From: Petrosia ficiformis
Taxonomy: Eukaryota > Porifera > Demospongiae > Haplosclerida > Petrosiidae
Assembly (NCBI GenBank): GCA_947044365.1
Contig: OX345636.1
Coordinates: 22,291,466 to 22,355,465, forward strand
Length of the DNA: 64,000 bases
Direction: 5' to 3'
In this document: in pieces, positions 1 through 15,000 of the stretch
How the letters are laid out: each line of letters opens with the position of its first letter
Numbering within the stretch: the stretch's first letter is position 1
Notes under the pieces: model-generated
What the model saw: the letters and a program-made list of their open reading frames with translations, nothing else
Told to the model about the DNA's origin: nothing
The model's database searches: none
Position numbers and translations under genes: made by a program

Positions 1-129
1 GAATAAGTGAGGAAAGATATGAGAATAATTATAATTATATATATATATACATACATATTGCACTTTAGAAAAAAGTCAAAATGACTACATTTTTGACAAT
101 GTACATGATGTTGGTGTTTGTGGTTGCTT

Positions 130-2525
130 TTACAGTTTGTTGTAAGCATCCACAGATTCTTTCCAACTGCGATTCTTTACCATTTCTTTACTTCTTTTGC
201 CTCCTCTTTTTCTGGCAGATTCCATATTTGATAAGTCAAAATTTAATATTGGTTCTGGTGTTCCTACATCCTTTGTCTGAAAATAGAATTAATAGTTTTT
301 AATAATTATTCCTATGAAATAAAAACACATAAAGAATCAACAAATTTAAAATAATCAAGCAACACCTTAGACAGAATAAAAAAAAAAACTGAAGTTACAA
401 GTCGACAACCAACCATTCAGAATTGTCTTGTACTCTAGTGTTTAAAATAAAAAGTTTAAAGATGGGTTTAGATACTGTTTATGCAATACAAAATTTTACA
501 GTCAGTGTAGTTGTCATAACTGACAAATCACCATAATGCTTTGAGAGCTCAAATGCAGAAACTAAAGTTCAGAATAGGTGAAATATGTAGCAAAATGTGC
601 TTAATGTCATAAGGTTAGTACATAATTATACTGTAACACAACAATGAAGCAATGGATTGAAATTTGATTGGACAAAAAGAATGCGAAGATATAGGGAAAT
701 GGTGCAGGCAAAAAGATTGTTGTTCCTTCAAAACTAAAGTTTTGTGCAGTTGCTGAGGTTAAAGTGAACATGAATTTAGTAACTTCATAAGCAGAGTGAT
801 TTTTTTCATTTTGCAGGGATATACAGTTATACTGTAACATAAATTTGTCTAAATGTCTGTTTCGGAGGGAACTGAAATTGTGAATGAAATTCATATACCA
901 CACATAACCAGAAGCACACAATTCATGATGATATTTATAACACTAAACATTACTGTTAAATGTATGACACTGCTCATGAATAAGCATTGTGATGCACATT
1001 ATTAATTATCAAACCATGAATATAATTAAACAGGTTGTTGTAATTAAACTAACATACATCAAGCTAGCTTGTTTGTCAGGTAGTAACATCTTTTAGCATA
1101 ATTTTGGCTGAATGTCCCTCAGTGAATAATATAATCTATAATCTCATTTTCTGATTACATATGTAGGGCGGTTGGTATGTGGAGTGGTATTTACTTCTGC
1201 TAAGGTACCATCCCACTCTTGTTTCGGTGCTTTTTGGTTTTGACATTCTTACATGCTCTTTCATTTAAATTTTAAAATCATAATTACACATAAATAGTTA
1301 TGACAAACAATTGGTGATGACTTACTGGTGGTGGCTCTGGTGGAGGCGACCTTGGTATCATTACAATAGCATCCTCTGGATTTATACTTTCTTTTCTTGC
1401 TGCCATTTCATCTTCTGTTTCCATATCAATCACAAGAATCTTCTTTTCTCCAGTTCCTAGTCTCACTCTTTCAACAACCTAAGGTAAATATTTATAAAAT
1501 TTTAAAATGGGCCAAATTTACAGTCACAGTGTATATTCAATTCTTGATCGGCTATCCAGTCAATGTACCAGTTGGACTGAAGCCAATGAAATGACTTGCT
1601 ATCATTGTGGTAATATCCTTGCCTTTATAAAATTATTAAAAATTCATAATTTTTTTCTAAACTTGGTAATAATTTTACAGGCAATATTTATTATAAGTGA
1701 AAGTTAAAGTATTTTGAAGTAATTATCTACCAGCTGTATACACTGAGATCAGAAAGCATAACATAATAAGCATGCCACAACACTAAAATTATGCATTTTG
1801 ATATCACATTCCAATCAGAGTTTTTGATTCTTTTTGAAGCATGGGCCAAACTGGCTTGTGTGTGCACCATTGGGAATACATCTTGAGCCAATTAAAAAAG
1901 ATTTAATACTGTTAGTGACAATACAATCCTAATTAACTGCGCTACTGGGCCAAAGAGAGAGAGAGCTGTGAGTGCATGCTGATTTCACTATATTAAAACT
2001 ACTTGTACCTTTTATATAGGCTACAGGCTTATACGTTACAATATGTACTTAAAATTTGAATTGCCTCAATGTAAGTTTTATGCTGAGTTACTTGCTTAAA
2101 GCATCACCACACACTTTGCCTATTATACATACAAATATGCATGAATCTCTAACCAAAATCGTAGTGCATCATACTAATAAATGAAAAATGACCAGTGTAG
2201 ATTCAAGATAAACCAAGCATCCATACATAACGTTTGTGTGGTTATTGATGGATATGTGTTGCAGTATTTGTAATGCAAATGTAGTGTACAGCAATATGCA
2301 TGCTGTATTCTGAAATGTATATTAGCATGTGACAGCATACATGATTGCAGTTCGAATGGATGCTGCTCAGAATATTTTGTAAAGTGTGCAAATATACACA
2401 AAATGGTTTAGCCTGTGTGAGTGTAGTACATTTGTATACAATTAACATAGTCATTGACTCTTGCTTATGAACTGTTCAATGTCTATTTAGATTGAAATTC
2501 CCAAGATTTTGTACATATGCATAAG

Positions 2526-2602
<77 letters not shown>

Positions 2603-2843
2603 GTACCTGATGGTGAGATTCTCCAATAACACTGTGGTTGTCTACAGATAGTACATGATCTCCAGGTAACATACCCGCCAGATCCGATGGACTATTGATA
2701 GCTACATTCTTGATATACTGACCATGTCTTTCCTTGTTCGTATACAAATGAAATCCAAAGCCATCTGGTCCTCTTGTCATAGTTAAAAGCCGCAGTCCTT
2801 TGACTGCAGCCCCACCCCCCTTTTGAGATCCACCCAAAGCCAT
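130..2843 (-). CDS. NHERF-like adaptor with a single PDZ domain and an ezrin-binding-like tail
   Basis: Three exons, read from high to low coordinate: 2843-2607, 1478-1326 and 276-130. All introns are phase 0 with GT-AG ends, giving 178 aa and a stop at 132-130. Residues about 17-100 form one PDZ domain with the carboxylate-binding loop GFGF, then GQYIKNV, SPSDLAGMLPGDHVLSVD and VVERVRLG, closest in pattern to the NHERF (SLC9A3R) PDZ domains. A proline-rich linker (SPPPEPPP) follows. The last exon reads NFDLSNMESARKRGG and then KRSKEM, which lines up with the NHERF C-terminal region (FNLSMAKERA, SSKRAP) that binds ezrin/radixin/moesin. It ends in YNKL where NHERF1 ends in FSNL. NHERF proteins link membrane transporters and receptors to cortical actin, so the same role is inferred here. 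Human NHERF1/2 have two PDZ domains and this gene shows one. The start is the ATG at 2843-2841; an upstream exon cannot be excluded. Confidence 0.8.
1165..1280. mobile_element. Partial copy of foldback MITE family B
   Basis: This intronic segment shares the signature taaggtaccatcccactctt, then a ttttggttttgac block and a ctttcat block, with the longer copies at 6128-6430, 16533-16770 and 17800-18193. Only one arm of the palindrome is present. Coordinates are approximate. Confidence 0.6.
1829..1965. repeat. Dispersed repeat family F, copy 1
   Basis: The stretch contains gggccaaactggct, gaatacatcttgagccaatt and ctgggccaaagagag. It is the reverse complement, with scattered mismatches, of 30045-30220 in a TGFBRAP1 intron, so both are copies of one interspersed element. 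No coding potential was recognised. The ends are not well defined. Confidence 0.55.
2529..2596. repeat. (TA)n microsatellite next to a splice donor
   Basis: About 70 bp of nearly pure TA dinucleotides in the first intron of the NHERF-like gene. It ends about 10 bp from the exon 1 donor, which lies at 2606-2601 on the minus strand. Poly-isoleucine/tyrosine reading frames here are artefacts of the repeat. Confidence 0.9.
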
Positions 2844-3091
2844 CACTGTTATGAAGTTTCTCTTTTGATCTCTTTATTGCACACACAAGCAATATCGTCT
2901 ACACTTGTAGATAGAATATGCAAGCAAAGATTAGAAATTACGCCTCCTATGTCAGTAGTACTGCGTTGTTCTTGTCAAACTTGGTACTGCCCACCCAAAA
3001 TCAACTGTTGGGTGTGGTTCATTTTCTGCAAATATACAGTAAAATATACGAAAATATACAAGGATTACACGAGGGCGTGTCCATAGTCAAG
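2844..3091. promoter_or_regulatory. Shared head-to-head promoter of the NHERF-like and TGFBRAP1 genes
   Basis: Only 248 bp separate the two divergent start codons, so both core promoters and 5' leaders must lie here unless there are upstream non-coding exons. The TGFBRAP1 start codon is embedded in caagatggc, which matches the core of the YY1 site (AAGATGGC). No TATA box was identified with confidence. Confidence 0.6.
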
Positions 3092-6000
3092 ATGGCTGGC
3101 AGAAAGAGGGGGAATTTACTCACTGCTTTTAATTTGGTTCCTTTGGTTGAACAGGTTTTGCAAGATAGAGAGGTAGGTGGTACATTAATGAATAGTTGCA
3201 GGTTTGCGTGTGTGTACGATTTGAGCCTCGTATGAAGTATGTTGTTGACTTATGATAGATTCAGTATATATATATATAAATATAGTGTACTGTTGAATAA
3301 AACTGTTTGTTACTACTGGCCAATAATAATTTTTATACTGCCGTGTAATGATAACTATGCATATTGATTTTTGAGTCTTTTTGCATGTATTTTCAGTTGG
3401 GTGAGAAATACTTAGTCTCGTAACTCTCGTTCCCTGACCATGGGCATATGCTACACTATATATATAATATTATATACATAATAATCTATATAATTATATG
3501 TATACATATACATGTAGTTATAATTAATTAATTATGCATCCATACATGTGCTTGTAGGTAGAATGTGTGACCTCTTGGGAACGAAATCTTTATGTTGGTA
3601 CAACTGATGGGTGAGTGAAAAAAAAAATTAATGCTAACATGTATTGTAACTGCATGGCATGCATTACTGTGGTGAAATGAGGCAGCACCCCAGCTTGTTA
3701 ATCGCAATACCAATAACTATGAAAAGCCAATGATCAGCTATATAGTTAATGAGGAGTCATATTAATGGTACATCCATTGGTTCAAAGTTCATGGGAAGAC
3801 TTGCATTCTCAGAAACAACTGTAGTCACACACACATACACACTTTTGGTCTTCATTTGTTTTCTTATACTTATAAAGTGCTTCAATCTCTACTTTCTAAT
3901 CAGTTCGATGTATTGCAATTAGCTACATGTTTGTTACAACTATATGTACATGTATATGTACTTTTCTTCATTGCAATTACATGTTGGTTACTTGTGATAT
4001 GCAGGTTGATTCTCTACTATGGATTAGTGGATGGAGTCACTCCGTTGGGTAAAAAGGTTTACCAGTCTAAACTAAAATGTAGAAAACAGCTAGACTCTGA
4101 CAAGGTACAGTGTACATGTATATATGTGTTAAATAATAAACTGTAATGATTATACATGTACATGTACACGTATGTGTGACATAGTTTTCAAACAGCTACA
4201 GTTTCCCGCAAAATAATTTTGACTTACCTTTAATACATGTGGCAAGTGATTGAAGGCGAATGTTTGATCAAACATTATTTTGGGGAAAGTGTCCCATTTT
4301 GAAATTTATTTCACATGCATGTACATGTGTATATATACATGTATATATATAGATATATACATGTATATACATATTATGTATGTATCACCTGGTTTTAGTA
4401 TGACATTAATAACTCCTTGAAGAAGAAGCATGAAAAAATGAAACATGCATCAGCTGCATAAACACTGTGTCAAACTTTGTCCAGTGAACCTACTTAAGAT
4501 ATATAATTATTATTGATATTCATGAAGTTCTAAAGCATACATGCCTAAGCTGTATGCCTTTGCTACAAAATGACAATAAACTACTAGTAATTAAAGAACA
4601 GCATTGGAAGAAGTGCAAATGTGGAACACAATGTTCATGAATAAGAAACTAATCATGGATAAACTGTATTGGAGCCTCCAATATACATGTACATGTAGTT
4701 TATCTATGATGTACATGTATACATGTACATGTACATGTACAGTGAATATTGTCAATATATCATCTTCGCCCTCTATGTTGTTTACTTTTTGCTTGTCAAA
4801 GGTTGACATTTGTTAAGTATTAAGATGACACTATACCTGCATGTGACCATCTTTGCAATACTTGACCATTGACAGGAGGCAATGTTTGATCAAACATTTG
4901 TACGTAAACACACACAGGAGTGCATGAACCCCAACGAAGGCAGGAAGGAGCATACATGTACATGTATGACAGCTACATAAAATGTTAGCTAGCTTCATTT
5001 AGAATTCCAAACTATAGTATTTGGTACTCAGATCTGAATGAAACATATTTTACATGATATAGTACATGTACATTATAATTACTGTATATACATGTACATA
5101 TATATACATGTAGTAGTGAAGATCAGCTAGATATGCATATATCTATTTATCATGATTAATTGTTTTTTTCCTTTAGCGCAAGTCAGTACAACAACTTACA
5201 ATAATTCCTGCTATGAATCGTCTTTTGGCTCTAGTGGATGGTAAGTTGATGTACAATGAATGATAAAAGATTATGAAATATACATGTAACAATAGTAGTG
5301 TTACAATGTACTTTACTGTGTGCAAGTAGTACTATTGATACATGTACATTGTAATACTGTTGCTCATAGACTCATAGACTCATAGTCATAGTATATTTAC
5401 GTTACTGTACAGTACAGTACAGTACAGTACAGTATTACACGGTTATATAAGACTCATACTGTAAATCAAGTGCATTGTATTGTACTGACAATAGGATTAT
5501 AGTAGCTCTCCACTCTGCCTCTGCAGATAATAATGTACATGCATGTACATCAATAATTAGTACTCTCATTATTTTTTTCGAAGATGCCTTATTTTAAATA
5601 CCACCATTTGGGACATGTACATGTACAGTACATGTATTTGGATGTACATTTACAATGTAGTTATCATAATTACATGTGTATTATGTATGTTATATTCTTT
5701 CAGGATTCTTGTATTTACTGGATATGCAAAGACTTGAGGTAATATACTGTAGTATAATTTATATTTGTTTTATTTACATTAATTTCAAAAGGGGAGGGGG
5801 AGCCTAAGACACATGAAGATAGGATGGGTGACCATGTAACCTTCCATGATGTAAAAGCCCCCCACATCCCGAATGAAACATTTTGTGTTTGTATGTGGAT
5901 CATTTGTGGAACGAATATCTAATGATAATATTGATACACTGTAAATATAGTACATGTATTTACACAGAATAATTGTCATCTTGGCATGATTACACTTCTG

Positions 6001-9000
6001 GGGATATAATTATCATAAAAATAAAAAGTATCTTTGAGTTTGTTTGTCTCAAGTAATGCCTTATTAGTGTAATACAAGTAATTATTAATTATATTGTTGT
6101 AGTGTATTATACCGTACTGTACAGTATAATGAATAATAAAAAAACATTTAAAAAAAATGAAAGTGGGATACTGATCAAAACTGAAAAAGCACAGGAACAA
6201 GATTGGGATGGTACCTTAGCTTAAAACACCACCTCCACATAACATCCCTACATTAGTACAATAGCTCAGAGTAGAAGTAAAATACAAAGAAGCTATACTT
6301 AAGTAGGGTTGTTATGTGGAGGTGGTGTTTTAAGCTAAGGTACATCCCAATCTTGTTCTTGTGCCTTTTCAGTTTTGTTCAGTATCCCTACATCTTCTTT
6401 CATTAAAAAACTTTTTTTTTATTATTCTTGATTCAATTGTTTTTTTTAATGATTTTAAAAGTTGTTGATAAATAACTGAACTTATGACTATTCTTTCACT
6501 TAAGGCATAAAATGTTGACTGTGGTATTCAGAAGGAGACTGTACTCAGCTGCAGAGTTAACTTCTTCAATAAATTCATTATTATTCTTCATTAATAATGT
6601 ATTCTTCTTAGTTTATAATGTTAATAAAGGGTGTGGTTACTACAAAATGCTGTTCATTCATCAGCATTGTAGAGTGGTTGAAAATATTGGTTTACTGGGT
6701 CAAGAAACAAAACTGTACGATAATTGTTTGATGGAATTTAACATGAACTAAATGTGATTTCAGCTCGCAATTGAAATGTATAGGCGGCCATTTTTTTTCC
6801 TGGTGCCATTCCTACATAGAGAGTACTACCGTACTCTGATATAACAAACATTATACACATGGTGAATCAATGTACATGTAATTATGTGAATATGATATGT
6901 TACTTCCATGATTATCAGAAATTTCACTGTGAATGTACATGTACATAATGTTTTGTAATAATAATTATTATTATACTTACATGTATTCATTATAGATAAT
7001 TGATGCAAAAGAAAGACTCAATAAAGTAAGTATTGTCACATGTACATGACGTACGTGTTTGTCACAATGTACATGTACGTGTACATTTATACATAATATC
7101 ATAATGTACATGTATACTTACATGTACATGTACATGTATATGTATAAAGTGTTAGGAGTTGTGAAAGTTATTGTCATTTTGGAATGGTAAATATATGTTG
7201 GTTAATGTGAAACATGTTTAGTTTTAGTTTTAAATGCCAACAAACTATTTCTCATTTTCGGGCAATTGTAATTTCATAATTATTGTTTAAGCTCTGGTTT
7301 ACCAAACTGCGTGAAACCTGTCATCTGGAAAATGAAGTGATGATCATGATAAATATTATTAGCATGAATTTCCTTCTAAATGCATAATTGATTATTAATT
7401 AAGTGTTGACTGAGTGGTCTTCTAATAAGCTATATGTACATGTAGGTAGAAATGTTAGTAATACGAAGCATGTACATGTGTATACATGTACTTATAGCTA
7501 CATGTATAAAATGTAAAATACTAAATTTTGTTTTATATTTTCAGATCAGTTGTTATTGTATTAATGAAAGCAAGTCTGTTCATCAAATGACATCAGCTGA
7601 GGTATGGGATAAGTGTATCTAAAATCATAACAGAAATAATAAAAGATTTAAAAAAAAGGAAAGGGTATGTGGGATATCAAAACTGAAGTGGAAATGATGA
7701 TAAATACAGAAAGTCAGAAAGAAGATTGGGATAGTACCTTAGCAACAAAATTATACTAACACTTCCACATAACAATCCTACATAAGTGTAGATAAAGTGA
7801 AAGCGAAACACATGGATGTATCTTACCATCTGAGCCTCCAGACACCTTGATGACAGAGGAGTGTAGGATGTACTAATCCCAAAGCTAGCTTCAAACCTAC
7901 ATGTACATGTACATTTACCTGTTTCTAGTTTTCTACGATTTTTTTTGTTTTTAAAACTTGATAGAGCTATCAAGTTAGACGATAATGGTCATACATGTAC
8001 AGTACATGTACATGTAGGTTTGAGCCCTGGTTGTGAATTCAGCATTATCTTCTCTTGAAAACTATGTTAATTTGTTTCTGGCTTGTTTTCTTGAATTAAT
8101 TAAACTATAACTACATGTACTACATGTGTGTAAGAATAGTAACTGAAGAAATTGAAGTGTCATTGCAACAATGAATATTTTTTTAAAAGGCATAAGGTAA
8201 AGATTGACTTTTTGTCCTGGTGTTATAGCAAGTTTAGTAGACCTGTTGTTTGTAAGCAAACACATCATTAGACACTTCATACACATGTTTCGTTAGATGA
8301 TCATCTCTAGTGAGAACTGAAGCCTAATCACATTGAAGTAGTGTTACTTACAAATTATGAATTATACTGGATCCAATAAAGGCCATCTTGATTACATTTA
8401 CCACATAAAAGCAGTTCTACTATCAGTTTAGCAAATTTTATATATACAGCAATCACACTTCAAGTAAATCATTTTGTAGCTCCTAGCTATCAAGTGCTCC
8501 TGGTATAGCAATTTCAATATTTGTTGAGCACTGAATTTGATTATTAGGGTATTATGTATAACCAGGAGCGCATGAATCCCAAGGAGCGTACAACAGCTAT
8601 ATGAAACCTGTCAAATGATATTCATAATGTTTTCAAGAGCTAGTGGTTAGATAAACATACACGCTTAGTAGTGATGCACCGATAATCGGATCGGTAAACG
8701 GTATCGGTCATTATCGGCCATTATTTTAGTATCGGTATTGGTTATTTATGAAAAATGTAACCGATATTGTAAAAAGTGTACCAATAATGTCATTTCAGGT
8801 GATTAAGGCATCATTAATTGCTTTTAGAATACTTTTAAAATGCTCATTTTAATTGAAAGAATCAGAATCCAGAAGGTAGATTTAACATCGGATCGGTATC
8901 GGTTATCAGTACATATCTAAAGTAATTATCGGTTTATCGGAATATCGGTAAAATCTCATATTGGTGCACCACTAACGCTTAGTGCCGTATCCTGCACGTG

Positions 9001-12000
9001 ATACGAATGACGACAAAAGCTAAACATACTACTGTTGACGAAGGAGGTGAAGTATTTTATCAGTAGAGTGATAGAAGTGGATGCTGTTGCTCTTGAAGAA
9101 TTTGTAATAAAGTTGGTTCTTCTGAAGTCAATCTGCCATTGTTTTGCTCTGTAGCTTTTTTCTTTATGGGCTGTCACATATTTTATACACTCCCATATTC
9201 TTTGTTGCCTCTTGAGGTACATTGTGTAGTGAAGCAATCGATGTTGATCTGGTTCTCTTAATGGGACGTACATGTAGGCTCACTGAAGCTGCCTTTCTCT
9301 TTCCTAACTGCATTAGTGTTTACTATACTAGTATACTCCACATGAATTGGGCATACATGTAGCTTGTTTGTTTGTGTTTGCCCATATATGGGCTTTTTGT
9401 GCAATTTGTTCGACAAAGTTTGACACAGTGTTTTACATGTATATCGCTGTTGTACGCTCCTTCCCTGCCTTTGGTGGGGTTCATGTGCTCCTGGTATATT
9501 ATATCATATGAAGACTAATACTTTGTGCATGTACAATACACCACTGCGGTGACCCTGCACAGAATGGAAACATGTACACTGTATGTAGCGGAAAAGGTAT
9601 CCCTAGGATTGCTTTGTAATGATCATTGCTGATGACTCTCCTTATATGAAAGTTATAATGAAACCCAAAATTACTTGTTAATCCATTCTTCTTGCTTGTT
9701 AACAGTTCTTGTATAAGGTTTGCAATGTATTTCTAGTAATTGCTGTTTCTGAATTCATCCTCCTGCCTCTTGGTCTGCTGTAGCTTGAGCACACATTTAT
9801 TTGTGTGCTATGCCCTTTAATTGACCAAGCCCCGGTGAATGATGCAACTTCCTAAAAGAATATTATGTGTATGTGATACAAACATAATAAATTGAACCCC
9901 ATGGAAAGCAATCATAAGGATAGCCCTGCAGGCCATAAAAATGAACAGGAATAATTGTAATATGAACAGTAGTGATCACACTACTCTTACATGTACAGAA
10001 GTCAACATACAGTAACAGTAACTATCTGTGTTCTACTGTCAGTATACATGTAGTATAGTAATTACTGTCTCACTACTGTGGTGTTCAATTGACAAGTACA
10101 TCAATTACTGTCAAAACTACTGTTGAACTACTGTAGTGTGGAAATGAAACTACTGAGTAATTACCGTACTGTATGGTGACGTTTTAGTGACATATACTGT
10201 ACATGTACCATTTTTCTGATGTACATTTACATCTACATATTCATACCACCCACTTTCAGATTACAATTGCTCAACAGAAGAAGAAGTCGATTCAATTCTA
10301 TACTCTATCAAATGACAGATTTATTCCTGGGAAAGAAATATCTCTTTCTGATTTGCCAGTTTCTATGGTAACTACATGTATTCATGTATTCTTATATGCA
10401 ATACAGCCATTTATATGCTAGAGCCTGCATTGTATGTACTATATATGTATTTATTAGAGGTGTGAGCGATAGTACATTTTTCATTTTTTCCCAATATTCA
10501 CGATAGACGATTGTATCGTGATAGTATGTACTATTTTTGAAATAAAGAGTAATGCAAGTAAATTAATAATGAGATATATAAACATTGTAATAAGTAAAAA
10601 AGGATCTGCTTGGTGGTGCTACTAGACTTTACAGACACCCTGCTTGTTGTACTTGGTTGTGCTGCCTGTTCAGCTAAATTTCTTACAATGGTGACTCTCC
10701 AAATGAAACCTCAGGTTAATGTTATTGCCTGGATATTTTAGTATCTGTTTGCACAACTGACAGTGCACTTTAGTCCTTATCTTCTTGTCAGGCTCTATAT
10801 ATTTCTCATCCTTGCTAGGGAATCCAAAAAAATTCCATACAATGCTCTTTGAGCCTTCCAATCTCATTAAGTCTTCAGCCATTTTTCTTTTCAACACGTT
10901 ACTAACTCACATGGTATGTAATGTATTATGCACGTGCTCGTATATGTAGCTTCTATGACAACATGATTCTCATAGTCTTCATCTTAACATCTTTTATGCC
11001 ACATACATGTAGCTACAAATATGTATAAAATCAATCCTATGATGCACAAACTAGCCTGTGAGATAAACACCCAGAAACTACAAGATACTTTACCAGGACC
11101 ACTAACATGCCATAATGTAGAACACCTTACAGTGTTATGGTAGAAAATATGCAGAAACCAAAATACACCAAAAAGCATTCCACTCATGTTTCCTGGGGCT
11201 TGACCAAAAGGACAAGTAATTAAAAATACATATTATACAGATGTATGTACTTAAATGTATTATGTATATCACTGTATAATGAGGATAATCATGCAATGTT
11301 ATACATGGATATGTAATTTGTTAGTAGTCTACAATCTACATGTATATCAATAGATTTTCAGATACCTGCACATGTACATGTACAGTACTTACCTGAATAT
11401 CCAATCTCATAACGTATAATAGGTGTTAATTGGTTAACAATAATTGTAGATGTATAATCTAAAAATGAAATGTACGTGTACATATGTGTCGTCAAAATGG
11501 CCACTAATTGGAGTTTGGTCGTAATATTATGATTAGCTCTTCACCTATCATCACCAGGCCTCTCTGCTTTAAGTCCATCCCAAGATACACTGAGATGGAC
11601 AGAGACAATGGCAATTAGTCTGCTGTTATTCCCTTCTCCCTGTATTAAACCATTCTGAGTATAGGTATCATTAACATGCACATACATTATCCAATTAAAG
11701 TTAAACTCTTTAGCAAACAACAATTTCTTTCAAAAAATAAGCAATGGTGTTTCTTTAGTTTTGGAATTAAAAAGGAAGAGGAAGCTCTATGCCATGGCCT
11801 TCATAGTTCATACATGTATCTCCAGAGTAGAGCATGACTAAGTTTGTACTTGATCTGTTACAATTAATTAAGGTTATCTTTCCTGGTACTCATATTTATG
11901 GCTGCTACATTCATTTCGCTAAACACTTGTGGAGAAAGGTGGAACAATACAAAGAAGATGCATTAGTCAGGCAGTTTATACAGAACAGTGTTTATATCCT

Positions 12001-15000
12001 TAAAGAACTAATTGTATATATCTCGTAGCAACCCATATACAAGTGGAATTGTTGACCATGGACAAAAACCTTATTTTACTAGTGTACACCTGTTAGAACA
12101 GCCTCGTCAAACTTATTTTCCTCCTTTTTGTGTCGTAATAATTTGCATAGTTTGTAATGATACTAAATTAGTAATATGTGTTAAGTTTCAAATATACCTA
12201 CATGTACATGTACATGCATTGTGCCAGTTGTTGTTAGGAAATCCCTGTGGCAGGCAAACTGTTTCCTTTGAAACACTTCAAAACATTTGAATATACATGT
12301 ATTTTGATGTGACTTACCTACAACTGTTTTCAGAATTTCAGACAGTTATGCCACCCTCCATGATAGTTACATTGTAGTTCTTGGTCCTTCAACTTGGAAT
12401 AGTGAATAATGAATTCATCAATATTATATTAATCTGATCATGTTTTATAACTTTGATACACTAACAAACTGTGTTATAACAAAGGCTAGGGTAGCTAATA
12501 ACAAGTAGTTACTAAACAATATTTAGTACACCCGGCAAAAGTGGAGCAGCAGTGAGTTCCTCTAACTGCATAGCATGCATGTACCTGGAGAGACAATTTT
12601 TTTACACTATTTGTGGCAGGTATGTATTCTAGATATTGTCCTTAAACTTCAGGTTCCTACCAGGATCTAATTTTTGAAATATCATAGTTGCCCATTCTGT
12701 ATGGTTGACTTAGGGAAAACCCTTCACACAATTGATGATTCACTGTATCATGTATTGAATTTGAAACTTTTCTGCTAGTGCTTTCCCCTTTTTGGATGGA
12801 GACAAACTTAGCCTTCTCTTCTTTATTGGACTGTTGAGTATTGGGATCACTGTTCTCTATATGCCATAGGTTGATATTTGTACTAGCAAGCAGCAACTAT
12901 ACTATCACCTTTCCACAATAATTAAATCTGATTGCTATGTTCTGGAGCATGCAAACATATGCGAGGGTATGCACTCTGCAAATATGTTTTAATCATGTTT
13001 AGCAAATGTGTTGTGACTCACCCACTTGGGATTTGTAAACATTCAGTCATCTGCACCTTCATGCTTCATGCTTACAAAACAGGTACATGCAACCCTTGTA
13101 GGGGTGTTATAACTCTAACATCTGTACACTGGATTTACCTTCCTTGTGTTTTAGTATGTATAATATATGGACATCATTGTACATGTACATGTATGTGTGA
13201 CGTTTCATTTTCATTTAGGCTCGTGATGGTGATAATTTATGTGTAGCTCTATCGAGTCAGCACTTCAGTGTAGGAAGATACATTTTAATTAATTTGGGAG
13301 AAGGAGGAGAGGTAAGTACATTGAGTATGTTCTATAAAGTCTGTTGGCGTTATAACTATCAGGCTATGATCACTTTATAGTTTGTATTTATATATGCTAC
13401 CATGTACATGTATATAAACTGTAGTAAGGTTAGCACAATTACTTAATAATGAAGCAATGGGAATTTTGACATATACATACATATCCCACATGTTTGCCAT
13501 GTACATGTGGGATATGAAAATAACTGCAGAGTATACAGACAAAATATAAAAAGACTTACTATCATTTTTCATTATTTTGACACAAATAAACCAATACATG
13601 TACATGTGTGTGGAATGCAATGAGCTTCAACTGCTCGATGCATCCTTGAAATGCACTTCATTTGAGTGCTTGTGTATGCATATATGCCCTCCCAGAAGTG
13701 TATCCTGGGCCTTAGGACTTCTCCAATATGTGGTGATTCATCTGCGTATTCTGCATTGTCATTTATGGCTACAAATTCTCCCTATTAACATTAAAATTGC
13801 TTGGTTGTCTTACTGTTGTTACTGTTGTTACTGTTGTTGCTGTTATTGGTGGTTGGGATTCTGTTGCATTTGACTGGCACTGTGTTAAATTGGTTGGGCC
13901 GAGTTTGATGTGTAATCACTGTTATAAATATATACTCATCCTCCGTGGATACATCTTGTTTTCTAGTCTCTTGTGGCTCGGCTCTCCATGTCATCCTTTG
14001 TATCTGGAACTGCCTCAGGCAATTGAACATTATCAAAAATACAGGTGTGCCCACTTTAATTTTAATGATTGTTCGAGGCTAAGAAGCATTAAGCTACGCA
14101 ATCAATGACTGATTAATGATATGTCTCTGTAGGCTTATACAGGAAGGTATAGAGCAGGTCAAAAAACATTATGTAATCATTCAATCTCAGTTGACACTTC
14201 AATCCCAATATCAAGTCTCATTCTTAATGTCTCTAGGTTTTCTCTTTTTAGGTCTATCAATATTGTTTAGAGCCAGCTTCCCTCTGGTTTGCTTGGACGA
14301 CTCATTTCTTTTTCCATGTCTTCTAAAAAGCGATTCTACCACAATCATCAGTTTCATGTATTCTCACATCCTCCTGAATTTCAGTAAATCTTGTTTCGAA
14401 CCTTGTAAATCTATTTTTGCAGTCCGTTGGTGTCACCACAACTGGTTTTCCTAGAGGTATTGACTAAAAGAAAGAGGCATTACTCACTCACTTATTACAA
14501 AGCTTCATTGCACATCTTAATCATTGATAACCCACAGTACCATGTGACCACTCATTGTGATACCACTATTTGTAGTGCATTTTTACTAATCCAGTTTGAT
14601 ATTTGCAGAAACAGAAATATGGGATTTGAATGATTGATTGGTTCAACGGTTGGTATAATCCATGCTTCATGTACTGCAGTTTTGTGGTAGAGTTATAATA
14701 GGTTTGCAGGAGATCTAAACAAGAGCAGCAATCTCATCTAATATACATATTTCACATACACATGTACTTGGCATTGAGTGTGCATGGCATTTATGTAAAT
14801 ATCTGGATATACAGCAAAAAGATGATCAATATCTGCTTTTTGCTTTATGTTCTTTCATAAGAAATCCAGGTTGAATAGACTTGGATTACTTCAAAAATTT
14901 TGAGATACAGTATACAAGGAGTGATAGGCAACCTAATACATAACGATTGCTCCATAGTCATGGATTATCACTTTAGTTATGTGTGCTCTCAGAAATATCA

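Noticed and set aside
607..921. 104-codon minus-strand frame in the NHERF-like intron
   Set aside because: No recognisable motif, no splice sites in a fitting phase, and the flanking exons already join in frame without it.
2487..2606. Open frame rich in Ile-Tyr continuing from the PDZ exon
   Set aside because: It only reads through the (TA)n microsatellite past the splice donor; homology ends exactly at the donor.
13791..14054. Frame with a run of Asn-Ser repeats on the minus strand
   Set aside because: The run comes from a tgttac microsatellite at 13810-13845; no domain or splice support was found for the rest.
14116..14454. 112-codon plus-strand frame with hydrophobic stretches
   Set aside because: It lies in a TGFBRAP1 intron, has no recognisable domain, and a minus-strand reading looks equally protein-like; this may be old element sequence.
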